Shown one piece after another: positions 1-7,764 of a stretch of 64,000 bases of DNA. Source of the DNA: Burkholderiales bacterium (GTDB lineage: Bacteria > Pseudomonadota > Gammaproteobacteria > Burkholderiales > Burkholderiaceae_F). Numbering within the stretch: the first letter of the stretch is position 1; every line of letters begins with the position of its first letter. Where the stretch lies: NCBI GenBank assembly GCA_020248865.1, contig JADCGS010000030.1, positions 48,372 through 112,371 on the forward strand, written 5' to 3'. A model generated the notes under the pieces. The model was not told the DNA's origin. It worked only from the letters and a program-made list of their open reading frames with translations, and ran no database searches. Position numbers and translations under genes: made by a program.

Positions 1-551
1 TCGCGAAGCTTGGGCGCACGCGTGCGCTCGTCGAGCCAGATCGAGAAGAAGGCGCGGGCGAACGCCGGCTCGTCCACGCTGCCGGCGAACTGGCCGTCAA
101 CGTAGAAGCGCGCCCCGCGTCCCGGCACGTTGACCCCGGCGATGCGACGGCCCTTGTCCACGTTGGGGAAGAGGCCGCGCATGGCGGCCAGCCAGCGGGC
201 CTGCTCCTCCGGGGTGCCGAGGTTCATGCGCTGCATCTCGTCGCGGCTGGCCTCGGCGATGGCGCCGCCGTCCAGCTTGCGCGCGTAGGTGAGCTCGAGC
301 ACGAAGGGCTGGCCGGCCCACTGGCGCGCGTCGAAGCCGGCGCCGGCGTACAACTGCGCGTCGTACACGTGGAAGCCGAACCACGTGAGCCGTCCCTGAC
401 CCTGGACCTTGACCGTCTCGACGTACTTGCGCACGTGCGGGGCGGGGTCCTTGGCGGCGGCCGAATCGGTCGGCATGGTGCAGGCCAGCAGCGCGGCAGC
501 CAGAGCCGCCGCAGCCACCTTAGCCCTTGATGAGGGTGAACTGGATGACAT
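1..551 (-). CDS. Chalcone-isomerase-like lipoprotein (3' end outside window)
   Basis: A bacterial chalcone-isomerase-fold protein; in bacteria these are small exported proteins without proven isomerase activity. About 183 residues are visible and the C-terminus is cut off by the window edge. I chose the ATG at 551 because it gives a charged n-region, a hydrophobic stretch and a lipobox LLAC with Cys24, predicting a periplasmic lipoprotein; the GTG at 518 would lose the n-region. The body has the family-like YVETVKVQG and WFGFHVYDAQLY segments. The start overlaps the end of the CFA synthase gene by 32 nt, so the two are probably translationally coupled. This pairing is common beside CFA synthase/DUF1365 clusters in betaproteobacteria (recall). 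Family assignment fairly sure; function unknown. Confidence 0.7.
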   Translation of the reverse strand, partial: MSSSSPSSRAKVAAAALAAALLACTMPTDSAAAKDPAPHVRKYVETVKVQGQGRLTWFGFHVYDAQLYAGAGFDARQWAGQPFVLELTYARKLDGGAIAEASRDEMQRMNLGTPEEQARWLAAMRGLFPNVDKGRRIAGVNVPGRGARFYVDGQFAGSVDEPAFARAFFSIWLDERTRAPKLR

Positions 552-1794
552 CGGTGTTTCCTTCCGTGAAGGCCGCCTCGCAATACGCGAGGTAGAACTC
601 CCAGATGCGCGCGAAGCGATCGTCGAAGCCGAGCGAGCGCACGGCCGGAGCCTGCTTCATGAACCGGGCGCGCCAGGTGGTCAGCGTGCGCGCGTAGTCG
701 GGACCGAAGCGGTGCTCGTTGACCACCCGCAGCCCCGCGCGCGCCGCCTGGGCGCGGAACACCGACGGCGAGGGCAGCATGCCGCCCGGGAAGATGTACT
801 GCTGGATGAAGTCGGTGCTGCGGCGGTAGCGGTCGAACAGCGGCTCGTCGATGGTGATGGTCTGGATGCAGGCGCGCGCGCCGGGCTTCAGGCAGCGCGC
901 CAGGGTGTCGAAGTACGAGGTCCAGTACTCCTCGCCCACCGCCTCGAACATCTCGATGCTGGCGATGCCGTCGAAGCGGCCGTCTTCGGCGCGGTAGTCC
1001 TGCAGCACGAGGTCGGCGCCGAGCCGCTGGCGGCGCAGGCGCAACTGGGCGTACTCGAGCTGCGAGGGCGACAGGGTCAGGCCGCGCACCGCGTGGCCGG
1101 CGCGCGCCGCTGCCTCGGCAAAACCACCCCAGCCGCAGCCGATCTCCAGGATGCGGCCGGGCTGCTGCAACTGCAACTCCTCCAGCACCCGGCGGTACTT
1201 GGCGTCCTGCGCCGAGCGCAGCGTGGCCTCGTCCACCGGCGCCGGCAGCTCCCGTGCCGGCGCCTGCAGGTGCGGCGGGAACAGCGCGCTGGAGTAGGTC
1301 ATCGAGGCGTCGAGCCACAGCGAGTAGAACGCGTTGCCCAGGTCGTAGTGGGCGGTGATGTTCTTCTTCGCCTGCTTGCGCGTGTTGCGGTTGAACAGGT
1401 GCTTGACGCGATAGGCGAGCGAGCCCCAGAAGCTGCCATAGATCACGCGCTCGGCGGCGGCGCGGTTGCGCACGAAGAAGTACAGCACGCGCGCCGGATC
1501 GGAACTGGTCCAGTCGCGCGCGGCATAGGTCTCGGCAAAGCCGATGTCGCCGCTCTTGAGCGCCGCCGTAAAGACATTCCAGTTCGACAGGGCGATGTCG
1601 GCGATCGGCCGGCCATGGCCCAGCCGCGCGTGCTGGCCATCCGGAAACGTCACGAGCAGCGCGCCGTTTGCGGCCTGGTCCAGCAGCTTGAGCACCCAGC
1701 GCGCGGTTGCCGGGAACTGCGCGGTGTCGAGGTCGTGCGCTCCGGGCAGGGCTTCCAGCGCGGCGGCAGCGGTGTCGAGGGTCAGTGCCTTCAT
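520..1794 (-). CDS. cfa: Cyclopropane-fatty-acyl-phospholipid synthase family methyltransferase
   Basis: A SAM-dependent enzyme that would add a methylene group across double bonds of unsaturated phospholipid acyl chains at the membrane. The protein has 424 residues, the normal length. Visible motifs are HYDLGNAFY (about 149-157), the SAM-binding LEIGCGWGG (about 216-224), and the family-typical SIEMFEAVGEEYW and QYIFPGGMLPS segments in the C-terminal half. It lies 21 nt after DUF1365 in the minus-strand operon and overlaps the chalcone-isomerase-like gene. In LitR/CarH-type clusters this gene is a typical light-induced target (established for LitR systems; here inferred from context). Membrane cyclopropanation fits protection against photo-oxidative stress. 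Confidence 0.9.
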   Translation of the reverse strand: MKALTLDTAAAALEALPGAHDLDTAQFPATARWVLKLLDQAANGALLVTFPDGQHARLGHGRPIADIALSNWNVFTAALKSGDIGFAETYAARDWTSSDPARVLYFFVRNRAAAERVIYGSFWGSLAYRVKHLFNRNTRKQAKKNITAHYDLGNAFYSLWLDASMTYSSALFPPHLQAPARELPAPVDEATLRSAQDAKYRRVLEELQLQQPGRILEIGCGWGGFAEAAARAGHAVRGLTLSPSQLEYAQLRLRRQRLGADLVLQDYRAEDGRFDGIASIEMFEAVGEEYWTSYFDTLARCLKPGARACIQTITIDEPLFDRYRRSTDFIQQYIFPGGMLPSPSVFRAQAARAGLRVVNEHRFGPDYARTLTTWRARFMKQAPAVRSLGFDDRFARIWEFYLAYCEAAFTEGNTDVIQFTLIKG

Positions 1795-1815
1795 GGCGGT
1801 GCTTTCGAGACGGGT

Positions 1816-2625
1816 TCAGTCGGTTGCCGGCTGGGCGGCCGACGGCGTGACCGGCAGGCGCGGGGGCGCCGGCTTGCGGAAAAACGGCACGCGCTTGAGC
1901 CACAGCCGCAGCGCGTGCCAGTGGATGCGCGCGATCACGCCGAAGGTAAACAGCGGGTAGGCAAGAAAGGCGCGAGCCAGTGTGCGCTCGGTGGCCGGCT
2001 CGAGACGGCCCTCGATCGAGGTGACCAGCAGTGGCGCCGCGCCGGCGGCGTCGTCGTGGTAGTCGATGCGCGCCACGAAGCGCGCGCCGGCCAGCATGAA
2101 GCGGAACTGGTAGCGGCCGCGCACTTCGCAGAACGGCGAGACATGGAACACCTTGGCCACCTCCAGGGTCTCGCCCCATTGCAGAGGACGGCCGTCGGCG
2201 TGCGCCAGCAGGTAACAGTGGCGTTCGGCGAAGGTGTTGTTGACCTCACACACGATGGCGCGCAGGGCCCCGTCGGCGCGGTGGCAAAACCAGAAGCTCA
2301 CCGGGTTGAAGACGTAGCCGAGCACGCGCGGCATGGCGTGCAGCCAGATCTCGCCGTCGGCGTCGTGCACGCCGCCCTCGGCCAGCAGCCGCGTGATCCA
2401 GGCCAGCGGGTCGCCGCCGTTGCCGTGGTCGCAGTCCTGCAGGGAAAACGGCGCAAAGCGGTTGCGCCCTAGCATCCGCAGACTCCACGGCTGCGCCGCG
2501 CTGGCGCGCAGCGGCACGCGCATGAAGTAGCTGCGGTAGGCAAAGCGGTGCGCCGCCGGCCGCGAGCGGGCGTGGCGGATCGAGCCGAAGCCGATGGAGA
2601 GACCGGAAGCACTCATGATGACCAA
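1816..2625 (-). CDS. DUF1365 domain-containing protein
   Basis: A 269-residue member of DUF1365, a family of unknown biochemistry almost always found between an FAD-dependent oxidoreductase and a CFA synthase, as here. Recognisable features are the N-terminal IRHARSRPAAHRFAYRSYF, the PRVLGYVFNPVSFWFCHR motif and CEVNNTFAERHCYLL. There is no signal peptide or clear membrane segment. It starts at an ATG 72 nt after the oxidoreductase gene ends and is followed at 21 nt by CFA synthase. The fixed neighbourhood suggests work on unsaturated fatty acids or a related lipid modification in the same pathway, but no reaction is established. Confidence 0.85.
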   Translation of the reverse strand: MVIMSASGLSIGFGSIRHARSRPAAHRFAYRSYFMRVPLRASAAQPWSLRMLGRNRFAPFSLQDCDHGNGGDPLAWITRLLAEGGVHDADGEIWLHAMPRVLGYVFNPVSFWFCHRADGALRAIVCEVNNTFAERHCYLLAHADGRPLQWGETLEVAKVFHVSPFCEVRGRYQFRFMLAGARFVARIDYHDDAAGAAPLLVTSIEGRLEPATERTLARAFLAYPLFTFGVIARIHWHALRLWLKRVPFFRKPAPPRLPVTPSAAQPATD

Positions 2626-2697
2626 TGGGTCACATTTTGAACCAAAACGTTTTCGGCGGCAAGTGGCTGCGCAGCCATGGGCGGCGGACCGGGTTGG

Positions 2698-3993
2698 TCA
2701 GGCCGCCAGCGGCAGCGGCCGCTTGGCCCGGGCGCGAATCACCTCGGCCACCGCCAGGCCGGACTTGAGGCCGTCTTCGTGGAAACCGAATCCGGTCCAG
2801 GCGCCGGCAAACCAGACCTGGTCACGCCCCTGCACCTGCGGCAGGCGCCGCTGCGCCTCGATGGCGGCGCGGTCGAACACCGGGTGCGCGTAGTCGAACT
2901 CTGCAAGCACCTGGGCCGGGTCGGGCTCGACGAACGGGTTCAGGCTCACCAGCACCGGCGTGCGGAAGGGCAGCGGCTGCAGCTTGTTGAGGAGGTAGGT
3001 GACGGCCAAGTTGGGGCCCGCCGCGAGAGAACCGCCGTCGCTCTGGTAGTTCCATGCCGACCACACCTTGCGCGAGCGCGGCAGCAGGCGCGTGTCGGTA
3101 TGGAGGATGGCGCGGTTCGGCTGGTAGGCCACCGCGGATACCACGCTGCGCTCCTCGTCGCTGGCGTCCACCAGCAGGCGCAGCGACTGGTCGCTGTGGC
3201 AGGCAAGCACGACCTGGTCGTATGCCGCCGAACCATGGCGGCTGCGCACCATTACCTTGGACAGGGCGCGGTTGCGCTTGACTTCGAGCACCGGGTCGTC
3301 GACGCGCACGTTGGGCAGGCCGGCAGCGATGCGCTGCACGTACTGGCGCGCGCCGCCGGCCACGGTGAACCACTGGGGCCGGTCGTTGACCTGCAGCAGC
3401 CCGTGGTTGTGGCAGAAGCGGATGAAGGTTGCCGCCGGGTACGCAAGCATGGTCTCGATCGGGCACGACCAGATCGCGCCGGCCATCGGCAGCAGGTACC
3501 AGTCGCGGAACGGCTGGCCGTAGCCGTGGTGTTCGAGAAAGGCCCCGAGCGTGAGCGCCGCGCCGTCATCGGCGCGCTGGCCGCTGGCCAGTTGCGTGGC
3601 TTGGCGATTGAAGCGCAGCAGGTCGCGCAGCATCGACAGGAAGGCGGGCGAGGCGAGATTGCGCCGCTGTGCAAACACCGTGTCGAGACTGGAGCCGGAC
3701 CACTCGAGCTGGCGGCCAGCCAGCGGCAGGCTCACCGAAAACGACATGTCGCTCCTGGCCGTGGGCACCCCGAGATCGGCGAGGAGCCGGATCAGGTTCG
3801 GATAGGTGCGCTCGTTGAACACCAGGAAGCCGGTGTCCACCGGGAAGCAGGTGCCGTCGAGCGTCACGTCCACCGTGTTGGTGTGGCCGCCCAGCCGCGG
3901 CTCGCTCTCGTACAGCGTGACTTCGTGTTCGGGCGCCAGCGCGTGGGCGCAGCCCAGACCGGCGATCCCGCCACCAACGATTGCAATCTGCAT
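2698..3993 (-). CDS. FAD-dependent oxidoreductase of the amine-oxidase type
   Basis: A flavoprotein of 431 residues starting MQIAIVGGGIAGLG. The dinucleotide-binding GGGIAGLG is at the extreme N-terminus, followed by the acidic residue of a classic Rossmann motif (TLYESEPRLGG). The C-terminus contains VWFAGAWTGFGFHEDG, the second FAD-contact motif of this family. The frame stays open well upstream of 3993, but the Rossmann motif fixes the start there. It precedes DUF1365 and CFA synthase, a conserved trio in proteobacteria. The substrate is not known; a lipid or pigment oxidation in the light-stress regulon is an inference from context. Confidence 0.85.
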   Translation of the reverse strand: MQIAIVGGGIAGLGCAHALAPEHEVTLYESEPRLGGHTNTVDVTLDGTCFPVDTGFLVFNERTYPNLIRLLADLGVPTARSDMSFSVSLPLAGRQLEWSGSSLDTVFAQRRNLASPAFLSMLRDLLRFNRQATQLASGQRADDGAALTLGAFLEHHGYGQPFRDWYLLPMAGAIWSCPIETMLAYPAATFIRFCHNHGLLQVNDRPQWFTVAGGARQYVQRIAAGLPNVRVDDPVLEVKRNRALSKVMVRSRHGSAAYDQVVLACHSDQSLRLLVDASDEERSVVSAVAYQPNRAILHTDTRLLPRSRKVWSAWNYQSDGGSLAAGPNLAVTYLLNKLQPLPFRTPVLVSLNPFVEPDPAQVLAEFDYAHPVFDRAAIEAQRRLPQVQGRDQVWFAGAWTGFGFHEDGLKSGLAVAEVIRARAKRPLPLAA

Positions 3994-4103
3994 GTCGTGT
4001 ATCCGCCTGTCGGCCGCGCGCGGCCCTTCGAAGATCGTGATGCGGCCGCGCTGGCCGTCCCTGCGCGGTGCCTCCCGGCCGCCGACTTGGGTGGCTGGAA
4101 CCG

Positions 4104-4673
4104 CTACTTTTCCGCCAGCAGCAGTTCGATGCGCGCGGTCACGCGGGGATCCAGCGGTGACACGTCGCTCGGATAGCTCGCCACCACGCGGCCGCGTCGG
4201 TCGACCAGGTACTTGTGGAAGTTCCAGCGCGGCGGCTCGCCGCCGGCTCGCGCCAGCTCCTGAAACAGCGGGTGCGCCTTGGCGCCGCGCACCTGGATCG
4301 GCGTGAACATCGGAAACTTCACGCCATACGTGTTGAAGCACAGTTCGGCAATCTTTTGCCGGTCGCTGCTCTCCTGCCGAAAGTCGTTGGACGGAAAGCC
4401 GAGCACCTGGAAGCCGCGCTGCGCGTACCGGCCAAACAGCGCTTCCATGGCCTCGTATTGCGGCGTGAAACCGCAGAAGCTGGCCGTGTTGACGACCAGC
4501 AGCACCTGGCCCGCATACTGGCACAGGTCCTGCACCGCTTCGTCCTGCAGGCGCGGCGCCCGGTGGTTGAGCAGCGTCGGGCAGGCGGCACGACTTTGGG
4601 CGTGCGTTGCCGCGGCAGCCACCCAGAGGGCAGCACCAAGGGCGAGACGGCGTCTGAAACGATTCGGGATCAT
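4104..4673 (-). CDS. Exported glutathione peroxidase-family protein
   Basis: A thiol peroxidase of 189 residues with an N-terminal signal (MIPNRFRRRL then a hydrophobic run ending near THAQS), so probably periplasmic. The peroxidatic site is VNTASFCGFTPQY with Cys67, a cysteine rather than selenocysteine. The later WNFHKYLV holds the conserved Trp and Asn. The usual catalytic Gln of the FPCNQF motif is Asp here (GFPSNDF, residue 97). It is the first gene of the minus-strand operon, with the near-consensus promoter at 4753-4781 about 80 nt upstream. Peroxide removal fits a photo-oxidative stress response. Confidence 0.85.
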   Translation of the reverse strand: MIPNRFRRRLALGAALWVAAAATHAQSRAACPTLLNHRAPRLQDEAVQDLCQYAGQVLLVVNTASFCGFTPQYEAMEALFGRYAQRGFQVLGFPSNDFRQESSDRQKIAELCFNTYGVKFPMFTPIQVRGAKAHPLFQELARAGGEPPRWNFHKYLVDRRGRVVASYPSDVSPLDPRVTARIELLLAEK

Positions 4674-4752
4674 GGATCTCCGGTTCTTGGGGGCTTCCCC
4701 GGGGCGCTCCGGGAGGCCAGAAATGTCCTAGGCAAAGCTTCTGCAAGGACCT

Positions 4753-4781
4753 ATACTATGAACTTGACGCAGCCAAGTCAA
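4753..4781 (-). promoter_or_regulatory. Sigma70-type promoter for the minus-strand light-response operon
   Basis: On the minus strand a -35 box TTGACT (4781-4776) is separated by exactly 17 nt from a -10 box TAGTAT (4758-4753); both are one or two changes from consensus. It points toward the glutathione peroxidase gene. The -35 box overlaps one of the inverted TTGAC/GTCAA repeats, as expected if a repressor blocks polymerase. Confidence 0.65.
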
Positions 4782-4825
4782 TGCTTTGTCCTGGACATTA
4801 GTGGCAATGACTTGTTCGCATTGAC
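4764..4825. promoter_or_regulatory. Inverted-repeat cluster, candidate LitR/CarH operator
   Basis: The divergent intergenic region holds several TTGAC-type half sites: TTGAC at 4764-4768 facing GTCAA at 4777-4781 (8-nt spacer), GTCAATGC at 4777-4784 facing a perfect GCATTGAC at 4818-4825, and a 9/10 match AAGTCAATGC (4775-4784) facing GCAATGACTT (4804-4813). MerR/CarH-type repressors bind such repeats over the promoter they control. Assignment to the adjacent regulator is inference; the repeats differ from the TGTACA-type sites I recall for class II LitR of Pseudomonas. Confidence 0.45.
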
Positions 4826-4893
4826 CCGTGCCAGCGCGCCGCGGCAGTCGCCTCAACCACACCGGCTCCCTACCTCCGGTGACGCAGTGACCT

Positions 4894-5844
4894 ATGAACG
4901 ATCGCAGCACGCCGTCTGAAGTCACCGTCTCCATCGCCGCCGTCGAACGCGACACCGGTCTGTCCAAGGACACGCTGCGGGTCTGGGAGCGGCGTTACGG
5001 CTTCCCGCAGCCCGCTCGCGATGCCTTCGGCGAGCGCATCTATTCGCTCGACCAGGTCGACAAGCTGCGTGTCATCAAGCGCCTGATGGACCAGGGCCAC
5101 CGCCCCGGCAAGATCATCAATTACACCGCCGAGCAGTTGCAGCAACTGGCCGAAAGCACCATCAGCAGCCCGACCCGCGCGGCCGAGGCGGCCGAGCAGC
5201 ACGAGGATCTGCAGAACCTGCTGGAGCTGGTCAAGCAGCACCGCATCGAGGAGCTGCGCCGCCAGTTGTCGCAGGCCGTGCTGCGCGTGGGTCTGTCGCG
5301 CTTCGTGGTGGAGATCATTGCGCCGCTGAACGAGATGGTGGGCGATGCCTGGACCCGCGGTTACTTCGAGATCTTCGAGGAGCACCTGTACACCGAGAGC
5401 GTGCAGGTGATCCTGCGCAACGCCATCAACACCATCCCGCACCCGGCTTCGCATCACCGTGGCCGTCCGCGCATCCTGCTCACCACCTTCCCCCAGGAGC
5501 CGCACGGCCTGGGCATCCTGATGGCCGAGGCTCTGTTCTCGTTCGAAGGCGGTCACTGCATCTCGCTCGGCGTGCAGACGCCGATCTGGGACATCGTGCT
5601 GGCGGCCACCACGCAGAACGCGGACATCGTGGCGCTGTCGTTTTCCGCCGCCCTCAATCCGAACCACGTGCTCGACGGCCTGACCGAGCTGCGCGCCAAG
5701 CTGCCGCGCTCGACGGAGGTCTGGGCCGGCGGCAGCTGCCCGGTGCTGCACCGGCGCCCGCCCAAAGAGGTGCGCACCCTGCGCACGCTCGACTCCATCG
5801 CCACGGCGCTGCAGGACTGGCGCAGCGCCCACCCGGCCGCCTGA
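4894..5844 (+). CDS. litR: MerR-family regulator with B12-binding domain (CarH/LitR-type photoreceptor)
   Basis: A 316-residue light-sensing transcription factor. Residues about 12-80 form a MerR winged helix (DTLRVWERRYGFPQP). The rest is a cobalamin-binding module: a four-helix part with W153-x9-E163-H164, exactly the Wx9EH signature of adenosylcobalamin photoreceptors, and a Rossmann part with E202-P-H204-G-L-G, the ExHxxG motif whose His ligates cobalt. In characterised homologues, dark tetramers bind DNA and light breaks the Co-C bond and releases it. It is divergent from the peroxidase-CFA operon and heads the photolyase genes, the classic arrangement. Start at the ATG at 4894. Which genes it controls here is inference. 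Confidence 0.88.
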   Translation: MNDRSTPSEVTVSIAAVERDTGLSKDTLRVWERRYGFPQPARDAFGERIYSLDQVDKLRVIKRLMDQGHRPGKIINYTAEQLQQLAESTISSPTRAAEAAEQHEDLQNLLELVKQHRIEELRRQLSQAVLRVGLSRFVVEIIAPLNEMVGDAWTRGYFEIFEEHLYTESVQVILRNAINTIPHPASHHRGRPRILLTTFPQEPHGLGILMAEALFSFEGGHCISLGVQTPIWDIVLAATTQNADIVALSFSAALNPNHVLDGLTELRAKLPRSTEVWAGGSCPVLHRRPPKEVRTLRTLDSIATALQDWRSAHPAA

Positions 5845-6004
5845 GAGGGTGAGAGGCAATCCGACATGCCCGCTGTGACTGCCCGGAGCGCCCCACTCGT
5901 CGTTGTAAATCCTCGCAGTAGCCCGAGCTACGGCTGCGCTTTGCGCCTAGATTGGAGCGCTTTGGGCAGCCCCCTCGGGCACGCCGGATTGCCTCTCACC
6001 CTCT
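5844..6004. repeat. 161-bp palindromic element with perfect 20-bp terminal arms
   Basis: Positions 5844-5863 and 5985-6004 are perfect inverted copies of each other. Imperfect pairing continues inward (TGCCCG, CTGCCC, AGCGC blocks on both sides) to a central GTAGC(C/T)CGAGCTAC palindrome near 5912-5925, so the whole element can fold into one long hairpin. The left arm begins on the last base of the litR stop codon. It carries no gene. It resembles ERIC/MITE-like intergenic palindromes in organisation, and transcribed RNA would form a strong structure between litR and the photolyase genes. I saw no second copy in the window. Confidence 0.75.
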
Positions 6005-6026
6005 GATTCGAACGGCCGCCCGTGTC

Positions 6027-6194
6027 ATGGCCTTCAAGGGCAACAAGGCCGCCCTGCCGTCCAAGCCCTGCGAGTTCTGTGCCCGGCCGATGAGTTGGCG
6101 CAAACGCTGGGCGCGCACCTGGGACGAGGTTCGCTACTGCTCCGACCGCTGCCGCCTCGCGGCGCGCGGCCGTGCGCGCGCCTCAGGGCGTTGA
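6027..6194 (+). CDS. DUF2256 domain-containing small protein
   Basis: A 55-residue protein beginning MAFKGNKAALPSKPCEFC. It has two cysteine pairs, CEFC near the N-terminus and a later Cys followed by DRC (YCSDRCR), consistent with a small metal-binding knuckle. DUF2256 proteins are very often encoded next to cryptochrome/photolyase genes, as here (known association, unknown function). The frame is open back into the palindromic element, but the ATG at 6027 gives the normal DUF2256 N-terminus. The stop lies 7 nt before the preferred photolyase start. Confidence 0.75.
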   Translation: MAFKGNKAALPSKPCEFCARPMSWRKRWARTWDEVRYCSDRCRLAARGRARASGR

Positions 6195-6201
6195 GGCGGC
6201 C

Positions 6202-7755
6202 GTGAAGCCCGCGCCCCGCCTGCGGCTCATCCTCGGCGACCAGCTGCAGCACGACTCGCCGCAGTTCGACGACTTCGACCCCGCGCGCGACCGCATGGTG
6301 CTGATCGAGGCACCGGGCGAAGCCAGCCACGTCTGGAGCCACAAGGCGCGCATCGCGCTGTTCCTCGCGGCGATGCGCCATTACACCAACATGCTGGCCT
6401 CGCGCGGCCTGCCGTTGGTGCACGTGACGCTCGACGATCCGCAGTTTGCCGACCTCCCCGGGCTGGTCGATCGGCTGAAGCGCGTGATCGAACGCGAGCG
6501 CGCACGCGAGCTGGTGATCGTCGAGCCAGGCGAGTGGCGGCTCGAGCAGGCGCTGTTGTCGCTGCCGGCGCAGATGGACATACGCCTGTCGGTGCTGCCC
6601 GACCGCCACTTCCTCTGCCCGCGCGTGGAGTTTGCCCGCTGGGCCAGCGGCAAGCGCGAGCTGCGCATGGAGTTCTTCTACCGGCAGATGCGCCGGCAGC
6701 AGCGCGTGCTGCTCGATGCCGCCGGCGAGCCCGTGGGCGGCGCCTGGAACTTCGACGCCGACAACCGAAGTGGCTTTCCACGCGGCGGACCCGGCGAGAT
6801 TGCCGCGCCGGCGCGCTTTGCGCCCGATGCGGTGACGCGCGAGGTGCTCGCCCTGGTCGAGCGCCGGTTTCCCGATCACCCCGGCGAGCTGTCGAACTTC
6901 GCCTGGCCGGTGACGCGCGCGCAGGCGCTGCAGGCGCTGCAGCGCTTCATCGATGCGCGGCTCGAGCACTTCGGCCGCCACCAGGACGCGATGTGGACCG
7001 GCATGCCGTTCGGCTGGCATGCGCTGCTGTCGTCCAGCCTCAATCTCAAGCTGCTCGATCCGCGCGAGGTCGTCGCCGCCGCCGAAGACGCCCATCGCGA
7101 GCGCGGCCTGCCGCTGGCGAGCGTGGAAGGCTTCATCCGCCAGGTGCTGGGCTGGCGCGAGTTCATCCGCGGCGTCTACTGGCACTTCATGCCGACCATG
7201 AAGCAGGCCAACCACTACCGGCACCGGCGGCCGCTGCCGGCCTGGTACTGGACCGGCGCCACCCGCATGAACTGCATGCGCGAGTGCATCGGCCAGACGC
7301 TGCAGCACGGCTACGCCCACCACATCCAGCGGCTGATGGTCACCGGCCAGTTTGCCCTGCTGGCGCAGATCGAGCCGCAGCGTGTGGCCGAGTGGTACCT
7401 GGCGGTCTACATCGACGCGGTGGAATGGGTCGAGCTGCCCAACGTGGCCGGCATGGCGCTGCACGCCGACGGCGGCCGCTTCACCAGCAAGCCGTATGTC
7501 GCCAGCGGCCAGTACATCAAGCGCATGAGCAACTACTGCACGGGCTGCACCTACCGTCCCGAGCAGCGCACCGGCGCGCAGGCCTGCCCGGTGACCGTGC
7601 TGTTCTGGAACTTCCTCGACACGCACGAGCGCAGCCTCGCCGGCAATCCGCGCACGATGATGATGGCCAAGAACGTGCAGCGGCTGGCGGCCGACGAGCG
7701 TGCGGCAGTCCGGGCGCAGGCCGCGCAGATCCTCGACCATCTCGACTGGCTCTAG
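6202..7755 (+). CDS. phrB: FeS-containing cryptochrome/(6-4) photolyase (PhrB/CryPro class)
   Basis: A flavoprotein that would repair UV (6-4) photoproducts using blue light. About 517 residues from the GTG at 6202, chosen because it lies just after the DUF2256 stop and starts right before LRLILGDQLQHDSPQF; a GTG at 6172 is an alternative. Four cysteines at 358, 446, 449 and 462 have exactly the spacing of the [4Fe-4S] ligands of Agrobacterium PhrB (350/438/441/454). WREFIRGVYW and the WYLAVYIDAVEWVELPN region match the FAD-binding core. It follows DUF2256 and precedes an SDR gene by 9 nt. Context with the B12 photoreceptor suggests light induction. Confidence 0.9.
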   Translation: MKPAPRLRLILGDQLQHDSPQFDDFDPARDRMVLIEAPGEASHVWSHKARIALFLAAMRHYTNMLASRGLPLVHVTLDDPQFADLPGLVDRLKRVIERERARELVIVEPGEWRLEQALLSLPAQMDIRLSVLPDRHFLCPRVEFARWASGKRELRMEFFYRQMRRQQRVLLDAAGEPVGGAWNFDADNRSGFPRGGPGEIAAPARFAPDAVTREVLALVERRFPDHPGELSNFAWPVTRAQALQALQRFIDARLEHFGRHQDAMWTGMPFGWHALLSSSLNLKLLDPREVVAAAEDAHRERGLPLASVEGFIRQVLGWREFIRGVYWHFMPTMKQANHYRHRRPLPAWYWTGATRMNCMRECIGQTLQHGYAHHIQRLMVTGQFALLAQIEPQRVAEWYLAVYIDAVEWVELPNVAGMALHADGGRFTSKPYVASGQYIKRMSNYCTGCTYRPEQRTGAQACPVTVLFWNFLDTHERSLAGNPRTMMMAKNVQRLAADERAAVRAQAAQILDHLDWL

Positions 7756-7764
7756 GAGAACCCC

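Noticed and set aside
409..4176. Long plus-strand frames opposite the CFA synthase, DUF1365 and FAD oxidoreductase genes
   Set aside because: Composition is typical of antisense shadows and the minus-strand proteins are clear family members.
4821..4849. TTGACC as the -35 box of a litR promoter
   Set aside because: No acceptable -10 box lies 16-18 nt downstream; the bases are better explained as part of the inverted-repeat operator.
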